From Variovorax boronicumulans (GTDB lineage Bacteria > Pseudomonadota > Gammaproteobacteria > Burkholderiales > Burkholderiaceae_C), in contig NZ_JAAAFX010000003.1 of NCBI RefSeq assembly GCF_019352895.1, forward strand, positions 47,588-111,587: a stretch of 64,000 bases of DNA, read 5' to 3'. Made by a program: the position numbers and the translations under genes. Position 1 is the stretch's first letter. Every line of letters begins with the position of its first letter. This document shows positions 47,436-56,409 of the stretch, piece by piece. The notes below the pieces were generated by a model, which was given only the letters and a program-made list of their open reading frames with translations, made no database searches and was not told the DNA's origin.

Positions 47436-49115
47436 ATGACCATCAACCTGCAGACCCTCAAGTGCGCCGAATGCGGCAGCAGCGTGCTCACGCGCACCGG
47501 CCTCAACCAGTACGAGTGCGCGCATTGCGGGTCGGTGGCGGTGGTGGAGGACGATGTCTCGGCGCGGCTCGACCGGGTGCTCGAGCAGGTCAAGGATGCG
47601 GCGGCCGATCGGCTGGCGAAGGAGCAGGCGGCGCGCGGTGCGCAGCAGATCCGGATGATGGGGCTGGCCTTCGGCGCGGTGGTGGTGCTGGGCGCCGTGG
47701 TCTTCGCCGTCAGCGCCTTCCTGCCCAAGAGCCGCTCCGGCGCGGCGATCGCGCCGATGGCGGCGGCGAAGGTCGACCGCACGATCCCGGTCGACGGGCT
47801 CAAGCTGGGTGAGGCGCGCCAGGTGCTGGTCGGCAGCGGCAGTTCGGCGCGGCCCAGGCTCTTCGTGCTGGCGCGCAACGAGACCGGCCAGGCCCTCGAG
47901 ACGCCGCGCGTCGAGGCGCAGTTCTACGACGGCGAGACCCGGCTCGGCACCCGCACCGAAAGCTTGCCGGTCGCGCTGCTGATGCCGGGCGAGTCGGCGC
48001 CGCTGCTGATCGATCTGCCGGGCGGTGACCAAGCGGTCACGCGCCAGGACCTGACGGTCTCGCGGCTGTCGGCGCCCCACCGGGCGGTCGAAGGGCCGGC
48101 GCTGCGCTTCGCGCGCGTGCGGCTGGTGCAGCAGAAGGACGAGGTTCGGCTGGTGGGCCGCCTGGTGAACACGCGCACCGATGCCACGCTGACCGGCCTG
48201 CAGGTGCTGGCCACGGCCTACGACGACGGCGGCGTCCCGATCGGCTTCGGCCGCGGCTATGTGCAGGGCAGTGAACTGCGTCCCGGCGAGCGCAGCGCGG
48301 TCGAGGTGCGCATCGAGCGCTTCGGCGGCAGCACGCCGATCGCTGCCTGGGACTACCGCATCGACCAGCATGTGAGTGCAGCCGACGGCAGCCGCAACGC
48401 GGTGCTCGCAGCCGACCGCGTGGTGCGCACCGTGGGTGCGCCCGAAGCCTTCAACCCCGAGCTGCGCATGAGCACCGAGGACCTGCTGGCCGAGGATGCC
48501 GAACGCTTCAACCTGGCGCAACTCGAGCTGTTGCCGCTGATCCCCGGCGTCAACACGATCCGCCAGCGCACCTACATGACCGAGCTGGTGAACCGCAGCA
48601 AGGACCTGATCGCCGTCACGCCGGCCGCCGTGATCTCGCGCTTCGACGGCAACACCCTGGACGGCACGACCCGGCTCGACGGCATGGCCTACCTCTACCC
48701 GGGCGAGCGCATGCCGGTGCAGGTCGATCCGCGCCGGGCCGACCGCATCACGCAGACCCGGGTCGAGTGGAAGCCGATGCGAGCTGCGGCGCTGCCGGGC
48801 CCGCGCATCCCGCTCGAGGTCCGGGTGACCGGCACCGAGGCCCAGATGGGCAGCGTGCTGGTCAACTTCAGCCAGCGCTTCAGCTACAAGGCCGTGCTGG
48901 TGAAGGGCGAGGTGAAGAACCCGGGTGCGGCCATCGTGCGCAAGGCGCGGGTCTGGGTCAGCCTGCGCGACAAGACCGGGCGGCTCACCGGCTTCAAGCC
49001 GGTCGACAACCTGCCGGCCATCGGTCCGGGCGAGAGCGTGCCTTTCGAGGTGCGCGTCGAGCAGCAGGGCGACGATTTCGCGACGGTGAGCACGGTCTAC
49101 CAGAGCAACGAATAG
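47436..49115 (+). CDS. zinc-ribbon membrane-anchored protein, unknown function
   Basis: A 559-residue protein. Cys10, Cys13, Cys28 and Cys31 (CAECGSSV and YECAHCGSV) form an N-terminal zinc ribbon in the cytoplasm. A short helical region follows, then one TM helix (about 76-96) and a long extracytoplasmic part of about 460 residues rich in beta-strand-like segments and repeated FEVRVE/VEVRIE-type phrases. That suggests two or more Ig-like modules with related ends (LRPGERSAVEVRIERFGG and IGPGESVPFEVRVEQQGD). I do not recognise a named family. It precedes bioM by 44 bp on the same strand and may be cotranscribed with the biotin transporter. Confidence 0.75.
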   Translation: MTINLQTLKCAECGSSVLTRTGLNQYECAHCGSVAVVEDDVSARLDRVLEQVKDAAADRLAKEQAARGAQQIRMMGLAFGAVVVLGAVVFAVSAFLPKSRSGAAIAPMAAAKVDRTIPVDGLKLGEARQVLVGSGSSARPRLFVLARNETGQALETPRVEAQFYDGETRLGTRTESLPVALLMPGESAPLLIDLPGGDQAVTRQDLTVSRLSAPHRAVEGPALRFARVRLVQQKDEVRLVGRLVNTRTDATLTGLQVLATAYDDGGVPIGFGRGYVQGSELRPGERSAVEVRIERFGGSTPIAAWDYRIDQHVSAADGSRNAVLAADRVVRTVGAPEAFNPELRMSTEDLLAEDAERFNLAQLELLPLIPGVNTIRQRTYMTELVNRSKDLIAVTPAAVISRFDGNTLDGTTRLDGMAYLYPGERMPVQVDPRRADRITQTRVEWKPMRAAALPGPRIPLEVRVTGTEAQMGSVLVNFSQRFSYKAVLVKGEVKNPGAAIVRKARVWVSLRDKTGRLTGFKPVDNLPAIGPGESVPFEVRVEQQGDDFATVSTVYQSNE

Positions 49116-49159
49116 CCGGCAGGCGCACGCGCGCAGGCCCTCAAGTAAAGTGGCGCCCC

Positions 49160-49912
49160 TTGCTCCAGACAACGAATCCCCCTTTGCCCGCCGACGGCCT
49201 TCGCCTCGAGGATGTCACGCTGGTGCGTGGCACGCGGCGCGTGTTCGAGCGGCTCACGCTGCACCTGACCGAGCGCCGCATCGGCCTGATCGGTGACAAC
49301 GGCGCTGGCAAGAGCAGCCTGTTCCGCCTGCTGTGTGGGCTCGACCGGCCCGACGCGGGCTGGGTGCGGGTGCACGGGCTGGACACGGCGTCCGAGCGCC
49401 GGCAGCTGCCGCGCCACATCGGCCTGATGTTCCAGAACCCCGACGACCAGATCATCTTTCCCACCGTGGCCGAGGAACTGGCCTTCAGCCTGATGGCGCA
49501 GGGCGCGGCGCGCGCTGCGGCACGCGCGCAGGCGAAGGATTTTCTCGCGCAGCGCGGCCTGTCGGACTGGGCCGGCCGCGCGGTGGGCGAACTCAGCCAG
49601 GGCCAGCGCCAGCAGGTCTGCCTGCTGGCGCTGCAGATCTGCAGCCCGCGCACGCTGCTGCTGGACGAGCCCTTCGCGAGCCTCGACCTGCCGAGTCAGG
49701 CGCGCCTGTCGGCACAGCTCGCGGCGACCGAACAGCAGGTCGTGGTGTCGACCCACCAGCTCGACACCGTGCGCGACTTCGAACGCGTGCTGTGGCTGGC
49801 CGATGGCCAGGTGCGCGCCGACGGCAGCGGCCCGGCGGTGTGCGCGGCCTACGTCGACGACGTGCGGGCACGTGCCGATGTCGAGCAGCGTCACGGCGTG
49901 CCGCATGCGTAG
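49160..49912 (+). CDS. bioM: biotin ECF transporter ATPase BioM
   Basis: A 250-residue ATPase of the CbiO/EcfA type. Walker A is GDNGAGKS (45-52), Q-loop GLMFQNPDDQIIFPTV with the ECF-type hallmark NPDDQ, signature LSQGQRQQV, and Walker B LLLDEPFASLD. The start is probably TTG 49160; TTG 49184 is the alternative, and no ATG or GTG lies in frame before the conserved ADGLRLEDVTL. With bioN and bioY immediately downstream this is a full group I ECF biotin importer. Confidence 0.9.
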   Translation: MLQTTNPPLPADGLRLEDVTLVRGTRRVFERLTLHLTERRIGLIGDNGAGKSSLFRLLCGLDRPDAGWVRVHGLDTASERRQLPRHIGLMFQNPDDQIIFPTVAEELAFSLMAQGAARAAARAQAKDFLAQRGLSDWAGRAVGELSQGQRQQVCLLALQICSPRTLLLDEPFASLDLPSQARLSAQLAATEQQVVVSTHQLDTVRDFERVLWLADGQVRADGSGPAVCAAYVDDVRARADVEQRHGVPHA

Positions 49913-50498
49913 CCTCTATTCGTCGCAGGCCACCTGGCTGCACGCGCTGCCGGCCGGGCTGAAGCTCGCGCTCCTTTCCGTGGGCGGCACGCTGCTGGTG
50001 CTGATGGACCGGCCGCTTCCGCTCGCGGTGGTGGGCGGGGGCGTGCTGCTGTGCTTCCTGTCGCTCGGCCCGCCCGCATGGCGCCGCGCGCGCATGCTGC
50101 TGGGCATGGCGGTGGCCGGGGCCCTGATCATCGGCTTCCATGTCGCGCTGGGCTCGACGATGCTGGGCGTGGTGAGTGCCCTGCGGCTCGCCAGTGCCGC
50201 GCTGTTGGCGTTGATGCTCACGCTGAGCACGCGCTTCGACGACCTGCTGGCCGTGCTCGAGGCCGTGCTGCAGCCGTTGCAGCGCCTGGGCGTGCCGACC
50301 GAGCGGCTGGCGCTGGGCATCGGGCTGATGCTGCGTTTCGCCGAGAATTTCCATGCGCAGTGGCAGCGCCTCGACGACGCCTACCGGGTCCGCGCGGGCC
50401 GTGGCGGTGGCTTCCGCCTGCTCGCGCCGCTGACCATCCGCACCCTGCAGACCGCGGAACGCGTGGCCGACGCACTGGCCGCCCGGCTGGGCCGTTGA
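49905..50498 (+). CDS. bioN: biotin ECF transporter transmembrane subunit BioN
   Basis: A 197-residue EcfT-type coupling protein with four to five TM helices. The conserved cytoplasmic coupling motif is seen as RAGRGGGFRLLAPL, with the earlier LRLASAALLALMLTLST. It begins inside the 3' end of bioM (8-bp overlap). It transmits ATP hydrolysis by BioM to the substrate-binding subunit BioY. Confidence 0.88.
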   Translation: MRSLYSSQATWLHALPAGLKLALLSVGGTLLVLMDRPLPLAVVGGGVLLCFLSLGPPAWRRARMLLGMAVAGALIIGFHVALGSTMLGVVSALRLASAALLALMLTLSTRFDDLLAVLEAVLQPLQRLGVPTERLALGIGLMLRFAENFHAQWQRLDDAYRVRAGRGGGFRLLAPLTIRTLQTAERVADALAARLGR

Positions 50499-50550
50499 TG
50501 CGCGGCCTGTGCATCGAAATTTTCCACGTCTTCTTCACCGGATCGACACC

Positions 50551-51132
50551 ATGACTTCTTCTGCCGGGTCCCTCACTTCGTCGCGCTCGCTGTCGTACGT
50601 CGCTTTGTTCGCGGCGCTGATGGCCGTGTTCGGCCTGATCCCCAAGGTCGACCTGCCCTTCGGCGTGCCGATCACGCTGCAGTCGCTGGGCGTGATGCTG
50701 GCCGGTTGCCTGCTCGGGCCGCGGCGCGGCTTCTGCGCGATCGCGCTGTTCCTGCTGGCCGTGGCGCTGGGCCTGCCCCTGCTGCCGGGGGGCCGCGGCG
50801 GCCTGGGCGTGTTCGTGGGCCCGACCGCGGGCTTCCTGTTCGGCTGGATGTTCGGGGCCTTCGCCTGCGGCCTGCTGATGCGCCGCATGGCGCGCCTGAG
50901 CGGCGCGGCCCTGTGGGCCGGCGCCTTCGCCGCCGCGCTGGTCGGCGGCATCGGGGTGGTCTATGCCTTCGGCATCGCCGGCCTGGCGTGGGCGGCCCAC
51001 ATGTCGCTGACGCAGGCCACGATGGCCATGCTGATCTTCATCCCGGGCGACCTGATCAAGTGCGCGCTGTGCGCGCTGCTGGTGCAGACCGTGATGCGCG
51101 GCATGCCGGGCTGGCGCCTGGACCGCGATTGA
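50551..51132 (+). CDS. bioY: biotin-binding ECF subunit BioY
   Basis: A 193-residue S-component with six TM helices. LPFGVPITLQSLGVMLAGCLLGPRRG is the diagnostic BioY segment, and LPLLPGGRGGLGVFVGPTAGFLFGW is the second (shown in parts). BioY binds biotin with high affinity and works with BioMN. ATG 50551 fits the family. The gene stops one base before a repeat element that begins at 51133. Confidence 0.93.
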   Translation: MTSSAGSLTSSRSLSYVALFAALMAVFGLIPKVDLPFGVPITLQSLGVMLAGCLLGPRRGFCAIALFLLAVALGLPLLPGGRGGLGVFVGPTAGFLFGWMFGAFACGLLMRRMARLSGAALWAGAFAAALVGGIGVVYAFGIAGLAWAAHMSLTQATMAMLIFIPGDLIKCALCALLVQTVMRGMPGWRLDRD

Positions 51133-51253
51133 GAACATGTGAGGGAACCTGCTGCGCGCCCCGATCCCGCATCTGCGGTGCTCACCGCACGTGAGTGCGG
51201 CTCCGCTCCTCAATGCAGGCCCGGGTCGCTCGCGACGGTTCCTTCACATGTTC
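51133..51253. repeat. dispersed repeat with inverted ends, copy A (121 bp)
   Basis: Begins GAACATGTGAGGGAACC and ends GGTTCCTTCACATGTTC, reverse complements with one mismatch in 17. The interior contains further hairpins (GCGGTG-CT-CACCGC) and is nearly identical to the interior of copy B at 56276. It fills the space between the convergent ends of bioY and the DUF6314 gene. Confidence 0.85.
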
Positions 51254-51260
51254 CAAGCCT

Positions 51261-51737
51261 TCAATCGCCCGGGCGTCGGAACACAGTTTCCGATACATAG
51301 GCCTTGCGCGGCCCGTGCACGGTGTGCTGGATGACGAAGCGGCCGTCGGCCAGGAAGCGGTAGCGGCTCTCGTAGGTGTCGGGCGTGCACAGGTGGGTGG
51401 CTGCGCCGGTCCAGCCGTCGCCGTCGGGCGCCAGCGCGATGGCATGGAAGAGCCGCGGCGGGGTCTCGGCGAAGAACACGGCCAGGCCGTCCGGCGCCCG
51501 TTCGAAGCGGTACTCGCGGTGCCCGTCGAAGGACTGGCCGTTGGCCAGCCGCACCCGGCCGTCCTCGCGGTAGTGCAGGCTGTCGGGCCCCTCGCGCGTG
51601 AACCGCGCCACGCCGCGCATCTCGGCCTGGCCTTCGATGGTGCGCATCAGTTGCCAGGCGCCTTCGAGCCCGTCGAAGACCGACGCGGCGCCGCCCCAGG
51701 GCGCGCACGGTGCAGAGGAGGGGCTGGGCAGCGTCAT
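51261..51737 (-). CDS. DUF6314 family protein
   Basis: A 158-residue small protein of lipocalin/calycin-like appearance. [16 protein letters not shown] opens the domain, followed by [36 protein letters not shown] and the C-terminal [26 protein letters not shown] (parts shown separately). These match the DUF6314 pattern. Function is unknown. ATG 51737 is chosen where similarity begins. Divergent from the LLM oxidoreductase gene over 94 bp. Confidence 0.8.
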   Translation of the reverse strand: MTLPSPSSAPCAPWGGAASVFDGLEGAWQLMRTIEGQAEMRGVARFTREGPDSLHYREDGRVRLANGQSFDGHREYRFERAPDGLAVFFAETPPRLFHAIALAPDGDGWTGAATHLCTPDTYESRYRFLADGRFVIQHTVHGPRKAYVSETVFRRPGD

Positions 51738-51831
51738 GCATCGGGACTCTACGCCACGGGGGCGCGGCCCTAGCAGACTGCGCAATGGCCTGCCTCAGCA
51801 GGCCAAAGCCGATCGGTCCATGATGCGCGCC

Positions 51832-52833
51832 ATGGCCGATTTTTCCATCCTCGATCTCTCTCCGATCTGCGAAGGCGGCGACGCTGCGCAGTCGTTCAAG
51901 AATTCCCTCTCGCTGGCGCAGCACGCCGAGGCGCAGGGCTACCGCCGCTATTGGCTGGCCGAGCACCATGGCATGCCGGGCATCGCGAGCGCGGCCACGG
52001 CCGTGCTGCTGGCCTACATCGGCGCCGGCACCTCGACCATCCGCATCGGCGCGGGCGGCGTGATGCTGCCCAACCATTCGCCGCTGGTGATCGCCGAGCA
52101 GTTCGGCACGCTCGAGTCGCTGTACCCGGGCCGCATCGACCTGGGCCTGGGCCGCGCGCCCGGCTCCGACCAGCGCACTGCGCGCGCGCTGCGCCGCAAC
52201 CTCGAATCGGATTCCGACCAGTTCCCGCAGGACGTGATCGAGCTCATGGACTTCATGAGCAAGGAGCCGCGCCAGCCCGTGATGGCGGTGCCGGGCCGCG
52301 GGCTCGAGGTGCCGGTGTGGATCCTGGGCTCGAGCACCTTCGGCGCGCAACTGGCGGCGCACCTCGGGCTGCCCTATGCCTTTGCCTCGCACTTCGCGCC
52401 GCAGCAGATGATGGCGGCCATCCGGATCTACCGCGAGAGCTTCAAGCCCTCGGCGCAGCTGGCCAAGCCCTATGTGATGCTGGGCTTCAATGCCTTCGCG
52501 GCCGAGACCGACGAGGAAGCGACATTCCGCGCGAGCTCATGGCAGCAGGCCTTTGTGAACCTGCGCAGCGGACGGCCCGGCCGGCTGCCGCCGCCGGTCA
52601 AGGACTACTACGCGAGCGTGGGGCCGGCCGAGCGCGCGCTGCTCGACTCGGTGCTGTCGTGCTCGGCCGTCGGTTCGCGCGAGACGGTGCGCGCCGGCCT
52701 GGCCGCGTTCATCGAGAGCACCGGCGCCGACGAACTCATGATCACTTCGCAGGTGCACGACCATGCGGCACGGCTGCGCTCCTACGAGATCGTGGCCGGG
52801 CTGCACAAGGAACTGTTCCCGGCCCGCGCCTGA
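51832..52833 (+). CDS. LLM-class flavin-dependent oxidoreductase (luciferase-like)
   Basis: A 333-residue TIM-barrel protein of the bacterial luciferase superfamily, MsnO8 type. Landmarks are [49 protein letters not shown] and [17 protein letters not shown]2-dependent oxygenation or F420-like chemistry is possible; the substrate is unknown. Three in-frame ATGs (51820, 51823, 51832) compete, and 51832 ([11 protein letters not shown]) matches relatives best. Convergent with the alpha-hydroxyacid dehydrogenase gene, 7 bp apart. Confidence 0.88.
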   Translation: MADFSILDLSPICEGGDAAQSFKNSLSLAQHAEAQGYRRYWLAEHHGMPGIASAATAVLLAYIGAGTSTIRIGAGGVMLPNHSPLVIAEQFGTLESLYPGRIDLGLGRAPGSDQRTARALRRNLESDSDQFPQDVIELMDFMSKEPRQPVMAVPGRGLEVPVWILGSSTFGAQLAAHLGLPYAFASHFAPQQMMAAIRIYRESFKPSAQLAKPYVMLGFNAFAAETDEEATFRASSWQQAFVNLRSGRPGRLPPPVKDYYASVGPAERALLDSVLSCSAVGSRETVRAGLAAFIESTGADELMITSQVHDHAARLRSYEIVAGLHKELFPARA

Positions 52834-52840
52834 TGCCGGT

Positions 52841-53992
52841 TCAGGTGGGGTAGCTGCCGGGCAGCAGGATCTTTTTGTCCACGTTCTGGATGTTGGTGTG
52901 GCCGCAGAAGGCCATGGTCACGTCCAGTTCCTTGTGGATCAGCTGCAGCGCCTTGGTCACGCCGGCTTCGCCCATCGCGCCCAGGCCGTAGGCCATGGCG
53001 CGGCCGATCATGGTGCCGCGCGCGCCCAGCGCCCAGGCCTTGAGCACGTCCTGGCCGCTGCGGATGCCGCCGTCCATCCAGACCTCGGTCTTCGAGCCCA
53101 CCGCGTCGATGATCGGCGGCAGCGCCTCGATGCTCGAGGGCGCGCCGTCGAGCTGGCGGCCGCCGTGGTTGCTCACCACGATCGCATCGGCGCCGGCATC
53201 GACCGCCAGCTGCGCGTCCTCGGCCACCATGATGCCCTTGAGGATCAGCTTGCCGCCCCATTGCTTCTTGACCCATTCGACGTCGGCCCACGACAGCGTC
53301 GGGTCGAACTGCTCGTTGGTCCAGGCCGACAGCGAACGCATGTCGCTCACGCCCTTGACGTGGCCGACCAGGTTGCGGAAGGTGCGGCGCTTGGTGCCCA
53401 GCATGCCCAGGCACCAGGCCGGCTTGGTGGCCAGGTTGACGATGTTCTTCAGCGTGGGCCGCGGCGGCGCGGTCAGGCCGTTCTTCAGGTCCTTGTGGCG
53501 CTGGCCGATCACCTGCAGGTCCAGCGTGAGCACCAGCGCGCTGCACTTGGCGTTGCGGGCGCGCTCGATCATGCGGGCCATCGATTCGCGGTCGCGCATC
53601 ATGTAGAGCTGGAACCAGAAGGGCGCCTTCGTGTGCTCGGCGATGTCCTCGATCGAGCAGATGCTCATGGTCGAGAGCGTGAACGGGATGCCGAACTTCT
53701 CGGCCGCGCGTGCCGCGTGGATCTCGCCGTCGGCATGCTGCATGCCGGTCAGGCCGACCGGCGCGATCGCGACCGGCATCTTCGCGGCCTGGCCGACCAT
53801 GGTGGTGGCGGTGGTGCGGCCTTCCATGTTGACCGCCACGCGTTGGCGCAGCTTGATCTTGTGGAAGTCCTCGCTGTTGGCGCGGTAGGTGCCTTCGGTC
53901 CACGAACCGGAGTCGGCGTAGTCGTAGAACATGCGCGGCACGCGCTTTTCGGCAAGGACGCGCAGGTCTTCGATGGTGGTGATGGTGGTCAT
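52841..53992 (-). CDS. FMN-dependent alpha-hydroxy-acid dehydrogenase (LldD-like)
   Basis: A 383-residue (beta/alpha)8 FMN enzyme that oxidises 2-hydroxyacids such as L-lactate or mandelate, usually passing electrons to the membrane quinone pool. RMFYDYADSGSWTE, PVAIAPVGLTGMQHADGE, PFWFQLYM and VVSNHGGRQLDGAPSS are family signatures, with the catalytic His in the SNHGGRQLD segment. Transcribed in the same direction as the LysR gene upstream (150-bp gap), which may control it. The exact acid is not determined. Confidence 0.92.
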   Translation of the reverse strand: MTTITTIEDLRVLAEKRVPRMFYDYADSGSWTEGTYRANSEDFHKIKLRQRVAVNMEGRTTATTMVGQAAKMPVAIAPVGLTGMQHADGEIHAARAAEKFGIPFTLSTMSICSIEDIAEHTKAPFWFQLYMMRDRESMARMIERARNAKCSALVLTLDLQVIGQRHKDLKNGLTAPPRPTLKNIVNLATKPAWCLGMLGTKRRTFRNLVGHVKGVSDMRSLSAWTNEQFDPTLSWADVEWVKKQWGGKLILKGIMVAEDAQLAVDAGADAIVVSNHGGRQLDGAPSSIEALPPIIDAVGSKTEVWMDGGIRSGQDVLKAWALGARGTMIGRAMAYGLGAMGEAGVTKALQLIHKELDVTMAFCGHTNIQNVDKKILLPGSYPT

Positions 53993-54142
53993 GGCAATGG
54001 AGGCAGTGCAGGGCAGGCCGGCCGATGGGGCCGGGGCGGCGGAGGGCCGTGCCGCACTCTAGGGGCAGCCGGCCGGCGGCGGCGTGAATTATGGGCGGGT
54101 CGGGCGTGAAGCTTTTTCAAGGCGGTGCCGGGCCGACAGCGC

Positions 54143-55024
54143 TCAGTCGTCCAGCGCCTGGCGCAGCCAGTCGACGAAGGCCGCGCATTCCCAGCGCTCC
54201 AGCGTGCCCGGTTTCCAGCACAGAAAGTAGTCGTTGGGTGAGCGCACGCTCTCGCGCGACAGCCGGACCAGCCGTCCGCTGTCGAGCCAGGCCTGGCCCA
54301 GCTTGAGGCGCATCAGCGCGACGCCGAAGCCGGCCACCGCGGCGTCGAGCACCAGCCCCAGGTCGTTGAACTGGGTGCCGGTGCGCGGCTCGGGCAGCCC
54401 GATGCCGCAGGCCCGGAACCAGGTGTGCCAGGGCTCGAGCGGCGAGGGGATCAGGTGCGCGCGCGCCACGATCTCGTCGCTGTCGAAGCCCTCGAGCGGG
54501 CCGGTCTCGTGCAGGTATTCGGGGCTGCAGACCGGGCAGATGTCCTCCGACAGCAGGTGCGTCGACTCGCGGTCGGCGAAGGCGCCCTGGCCCAGGCGCA
54601 GCTCGATGTCGGCCTCCTCGGCCGTCAGGTGGTGGCCCGGGATCGTGACCTGCAGCATCAGCTCGATCTCGGGATAGGCATGGCGAAAGCGCGCCAGCCG
54701 CGGCAGCAGGATCTGGCGCGAGAAGGTGGGCGTGACGGCCACCCGCAGCCGGGTCGGCGCCTCGGGATGGCGCTGGCGCCCGGGCGTCTGCTGCAGCGCG
54801 GCCAGGGCCTCGCGCACGCGCGGCAGGTAGGCCGTGCCCTCGGGGCTCAGGCTGAAGTCGCCGCGGGCGAAGACCTTGCAGTCGAGCTGGGTCTCGAGCT
54901 GGCGGATGCGGTGGCTCACCGCGCTGGGCGTGACGCTCAGTTCCTCGGCTGCCTGCGTGACGCTGCGCAGGCGCGCCAGCGCCTCGAAGGCGAGCAGGCT
55001 CTGGATGGGCGGGATGCGGGACAT
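54143..55024 (-). CDS. LysR-family regulator (GcvA type)
   Basis: A 293-residue regulator. [37 protein letters not shown] is the GcvA-like helix-turn-helix (shown here as the run [10 protein letters not shown] and [13 protein letters not shown]). The effector domain holds [19 protein letters not shown] and the C-terminal [13 protein letters not shown]. It lies upstream of the alpha-hydroxyacid dehydrogenase gene on the same strand and is divergent from mnmA by 94 bp. Control of the dehydrogenase is the likelier link, because mnmA is a housekeeping gene. Confidence 0.88.
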   Translation of the reverse strand: MSRIPPIQSLLAFEALARLRSVTQAAEELSVTPSAVSHRIRQLETQLDCKVFARGDFSLSPEGTAYLPRVREALAALQQTPGRQRHPEAPTRLRVAVTPTFSRQILLPRLARFRHAYPEIELMLQVTIPGHHLTAEEADIELRLGQGAFADRESTHLLSEDICPVCSPEYLHETGPLEGFDSDEIVARAHLIPSPLEPWHTWFRACGIGLPEPRTGTQFNDLGLVLDAAVAGFGVALMRLKLGQAWLDSGRLVRLSRESVRSPNDYFLCWKPGTLERWECAAFVDWLRQALDD

Positions 55025-55118
55025 GGCGGGGATTGTGGCGTGCCCGCATCGGCCGGGGCCGCTCGGTGATTTCCCGCATGCGGGCACCGGTCGGCCGGGG
55101 CTGGGACAATGGCGCCCT

Positions 55119-56279
55119 ATGACAAAGCAGCGCATCGTGGTCGGCCTGAGTGGCGGCGTCGACTCCGCCGTCACCGCGCACCTGCTCAAGCAGCAGGGCC
55201 ACGAGGTGGTCGGCATCTTCATGAAGAATTGGGAGGACGACGACGACAGTGAATACTGCTCGTCGAACGTCGACTTCATCGACGCAGCCAGCGTGGCCGA
55301 CGTGCTGGGCATCGAGATCGAGCATGTCAACTTCGCGGCCGACTACAAGGACCGGGTGTTCGCCGAGTTCCTGCGCGAGTACCAGGCCGGCCGCACGCCC
55401 AACCCCGACGTGCTGTGCAACGCCGAGATCAAGTTCAAGGCCTTCCTCGACCACGCGATGCGGCTGGGCGCCGAGAAGATCGCCACGGGTCATTACGCGC
55501 GGGTGCGCCTGAACGAAGGCACGGGCCGGCACGAACTTCGGAAGGGCCTGGACCCGGCCAAGGACCAGAGCTATTTCCTGCACCGCCTGAACCAGGCGCA
55601 GCTGTCGAAGACGCTGTTCCCGGTGGGCGAGCTGCACAAGACCGAGGTGCGCCGCATCGCCGACGCCATCGGCCTGCCGAATGCGAAGAAGAAGGACTCG
55701 ACCGGCATCTGCTTCATCGGCGAGCGGCCGTTCCGCGAATTCCTCAACCGCTACATCTCCAAGGAGCCCGGCCCGATCAAGGACGAGCGCGGCCGCACGC
55801 TGGGCGAGCACCAGGGCCTGAGCTTCTACACGCTGGGCCAGCGCCAGGGCCTGGGCATCGGCGGCGTGAAGGAACGCGGCGCGCAGCGCGGCGCGGGCGA
55901 CCATTCGCCCTGGTTCGTGGCGCGCAAGGACATGGCGGCCAACACGCTCTGGGTGGTGCAGGGGCACGACCATCCCTGGCTGCTGTCGCAGACATTGAGC
56001 GCCGACGACGCGAGCTGGGTCGCGGGCAGCGCGCCGGTGGCGGGCGGCTACGGCGCCAAGTCGCGCTACCGGCAGGCCGACGCGGCCTGCGCGCTGGGCG
56101 CGGGCGCGAACGGCGCCTTCCACCTCGATTTCGCGCAGCCGCAATGGGCGGTGACGCCGGGGCAGTCGGCGGTGCTGTACGACGGTGACGTGTGTTTGGG
56201 CGGAGGAGTCATCGAGTCCCTCCCCGAAGCGCCTTCGGCGCCTCCCCCCTCCGGGGGGCGACACCAGCGGCCCGGCTGA
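55119..56279 (+). CDS. mnmA: tRNA-specific 2-thiouridylase
   Basis: A 386-residue enzyme that thiolates U34 of Lys, Glu and Gln tRNAs. PP-loop [17 protein letters not shown] near the start, the catalytic cysteine in [15 protein letters not shown] and the second one in [12 protein letters not shown] are in place. The family normally ends shortly after LGGGVIE. Here 20 further residues, ending [10 protein letters not shown], are encoded by GC-rich hairpin sequence, and the stop codon lies inside the left end of repeat copy B. The gene stands in front of a NUDIX hydrolase gene, as in E. coli (mnmA/nudJ), but convergently. Confidence 0.96.
   Translation: MTKQRIVVGLSGGVDSAVTAHLLKQQGHEVVGIFMKNWEDDDDSEYCSSNVDFIDAASVADVLGIEIEHVNFAADYKDRVFAEFLREYQAGRTPNPDVLCNAEIKFKAFLDHAMRLGAEKIATGHYARVRLNEGTGRHELRKGLDPAKDQSYFLHRLNQAQLSKTLFPVGELHKTEVRRIADAIGLPNAKKKDSTGICFIGERPFREFLNRYISKEPGPIKDERGRTLGEHQGLSFYTLGQRQGLGIGGVKERGAQRGAGDHSPWFVARKDMAANTLWVVQGHDHPWLLSQTLSADDASWVAGSAPVAGGYGAKSRYRQADAACALGAGANGAFHLDFAQPQWAVTPGQSAVLYDGDVCLGGGVIESLPEAPSAPPPSGGRHQRPG
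56229..56258. repeat. paired GC hairpins in the mnmA 3' end
   Basis: GCGCC-TTC-GGCGC (56229-56241) and CCCCCC-TCC-GGGGGG (56244-56258) are two perfect hairpins in the last codons of mnmA, in sequence that adds the unconserved tail [12 protein letters not shown]. Similar paired hairpins are common near gene ends in Comamonadaceae (recalled). They may end transcription, stabilise the mRNA or be old repeat insertions. Confidence 0.6.
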
Positions 56280-56404
56280 AAACGTGCGAATGAACCTGCT
56301 GCGCACCCCGATCCCGCATCTGCGGTGCGCACCGCACGGGCCTGCGGCTCCGCTCCTCGCTACAGGCTCGGGGCGCTCGCGACGGTTCCTTCACACGTTT
56401 TGAG
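56276..56404. repeat. dispersed repeat with inverted ends, copy B (129 bp)
   Basis: Left end CTGAAAACGTGCGAATGAACC and right end GGTTCCTTCACACGTTTTGAG are reverse complements with three mismatches. The interior shares long identical blocks with copy A (CCCCGATCCCGCATCTGCGG, TGCGGCTCCGCTCCTC, GCTCGCGACGGTTCCTTCACA). It lies between the convergent ends of mnmA and the NUDIX gene and includes the mnmA stop codon. Confidence 0.85.
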
Positions 56405-56409
56405 TCGAC

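Noticed and set aside
49116..49160. Riboswitch or biotin-repressor site before bioM
   Set aside because: Only 44 bp of GC-rich sequence with no dyad resembling a BirA or BioR operator.
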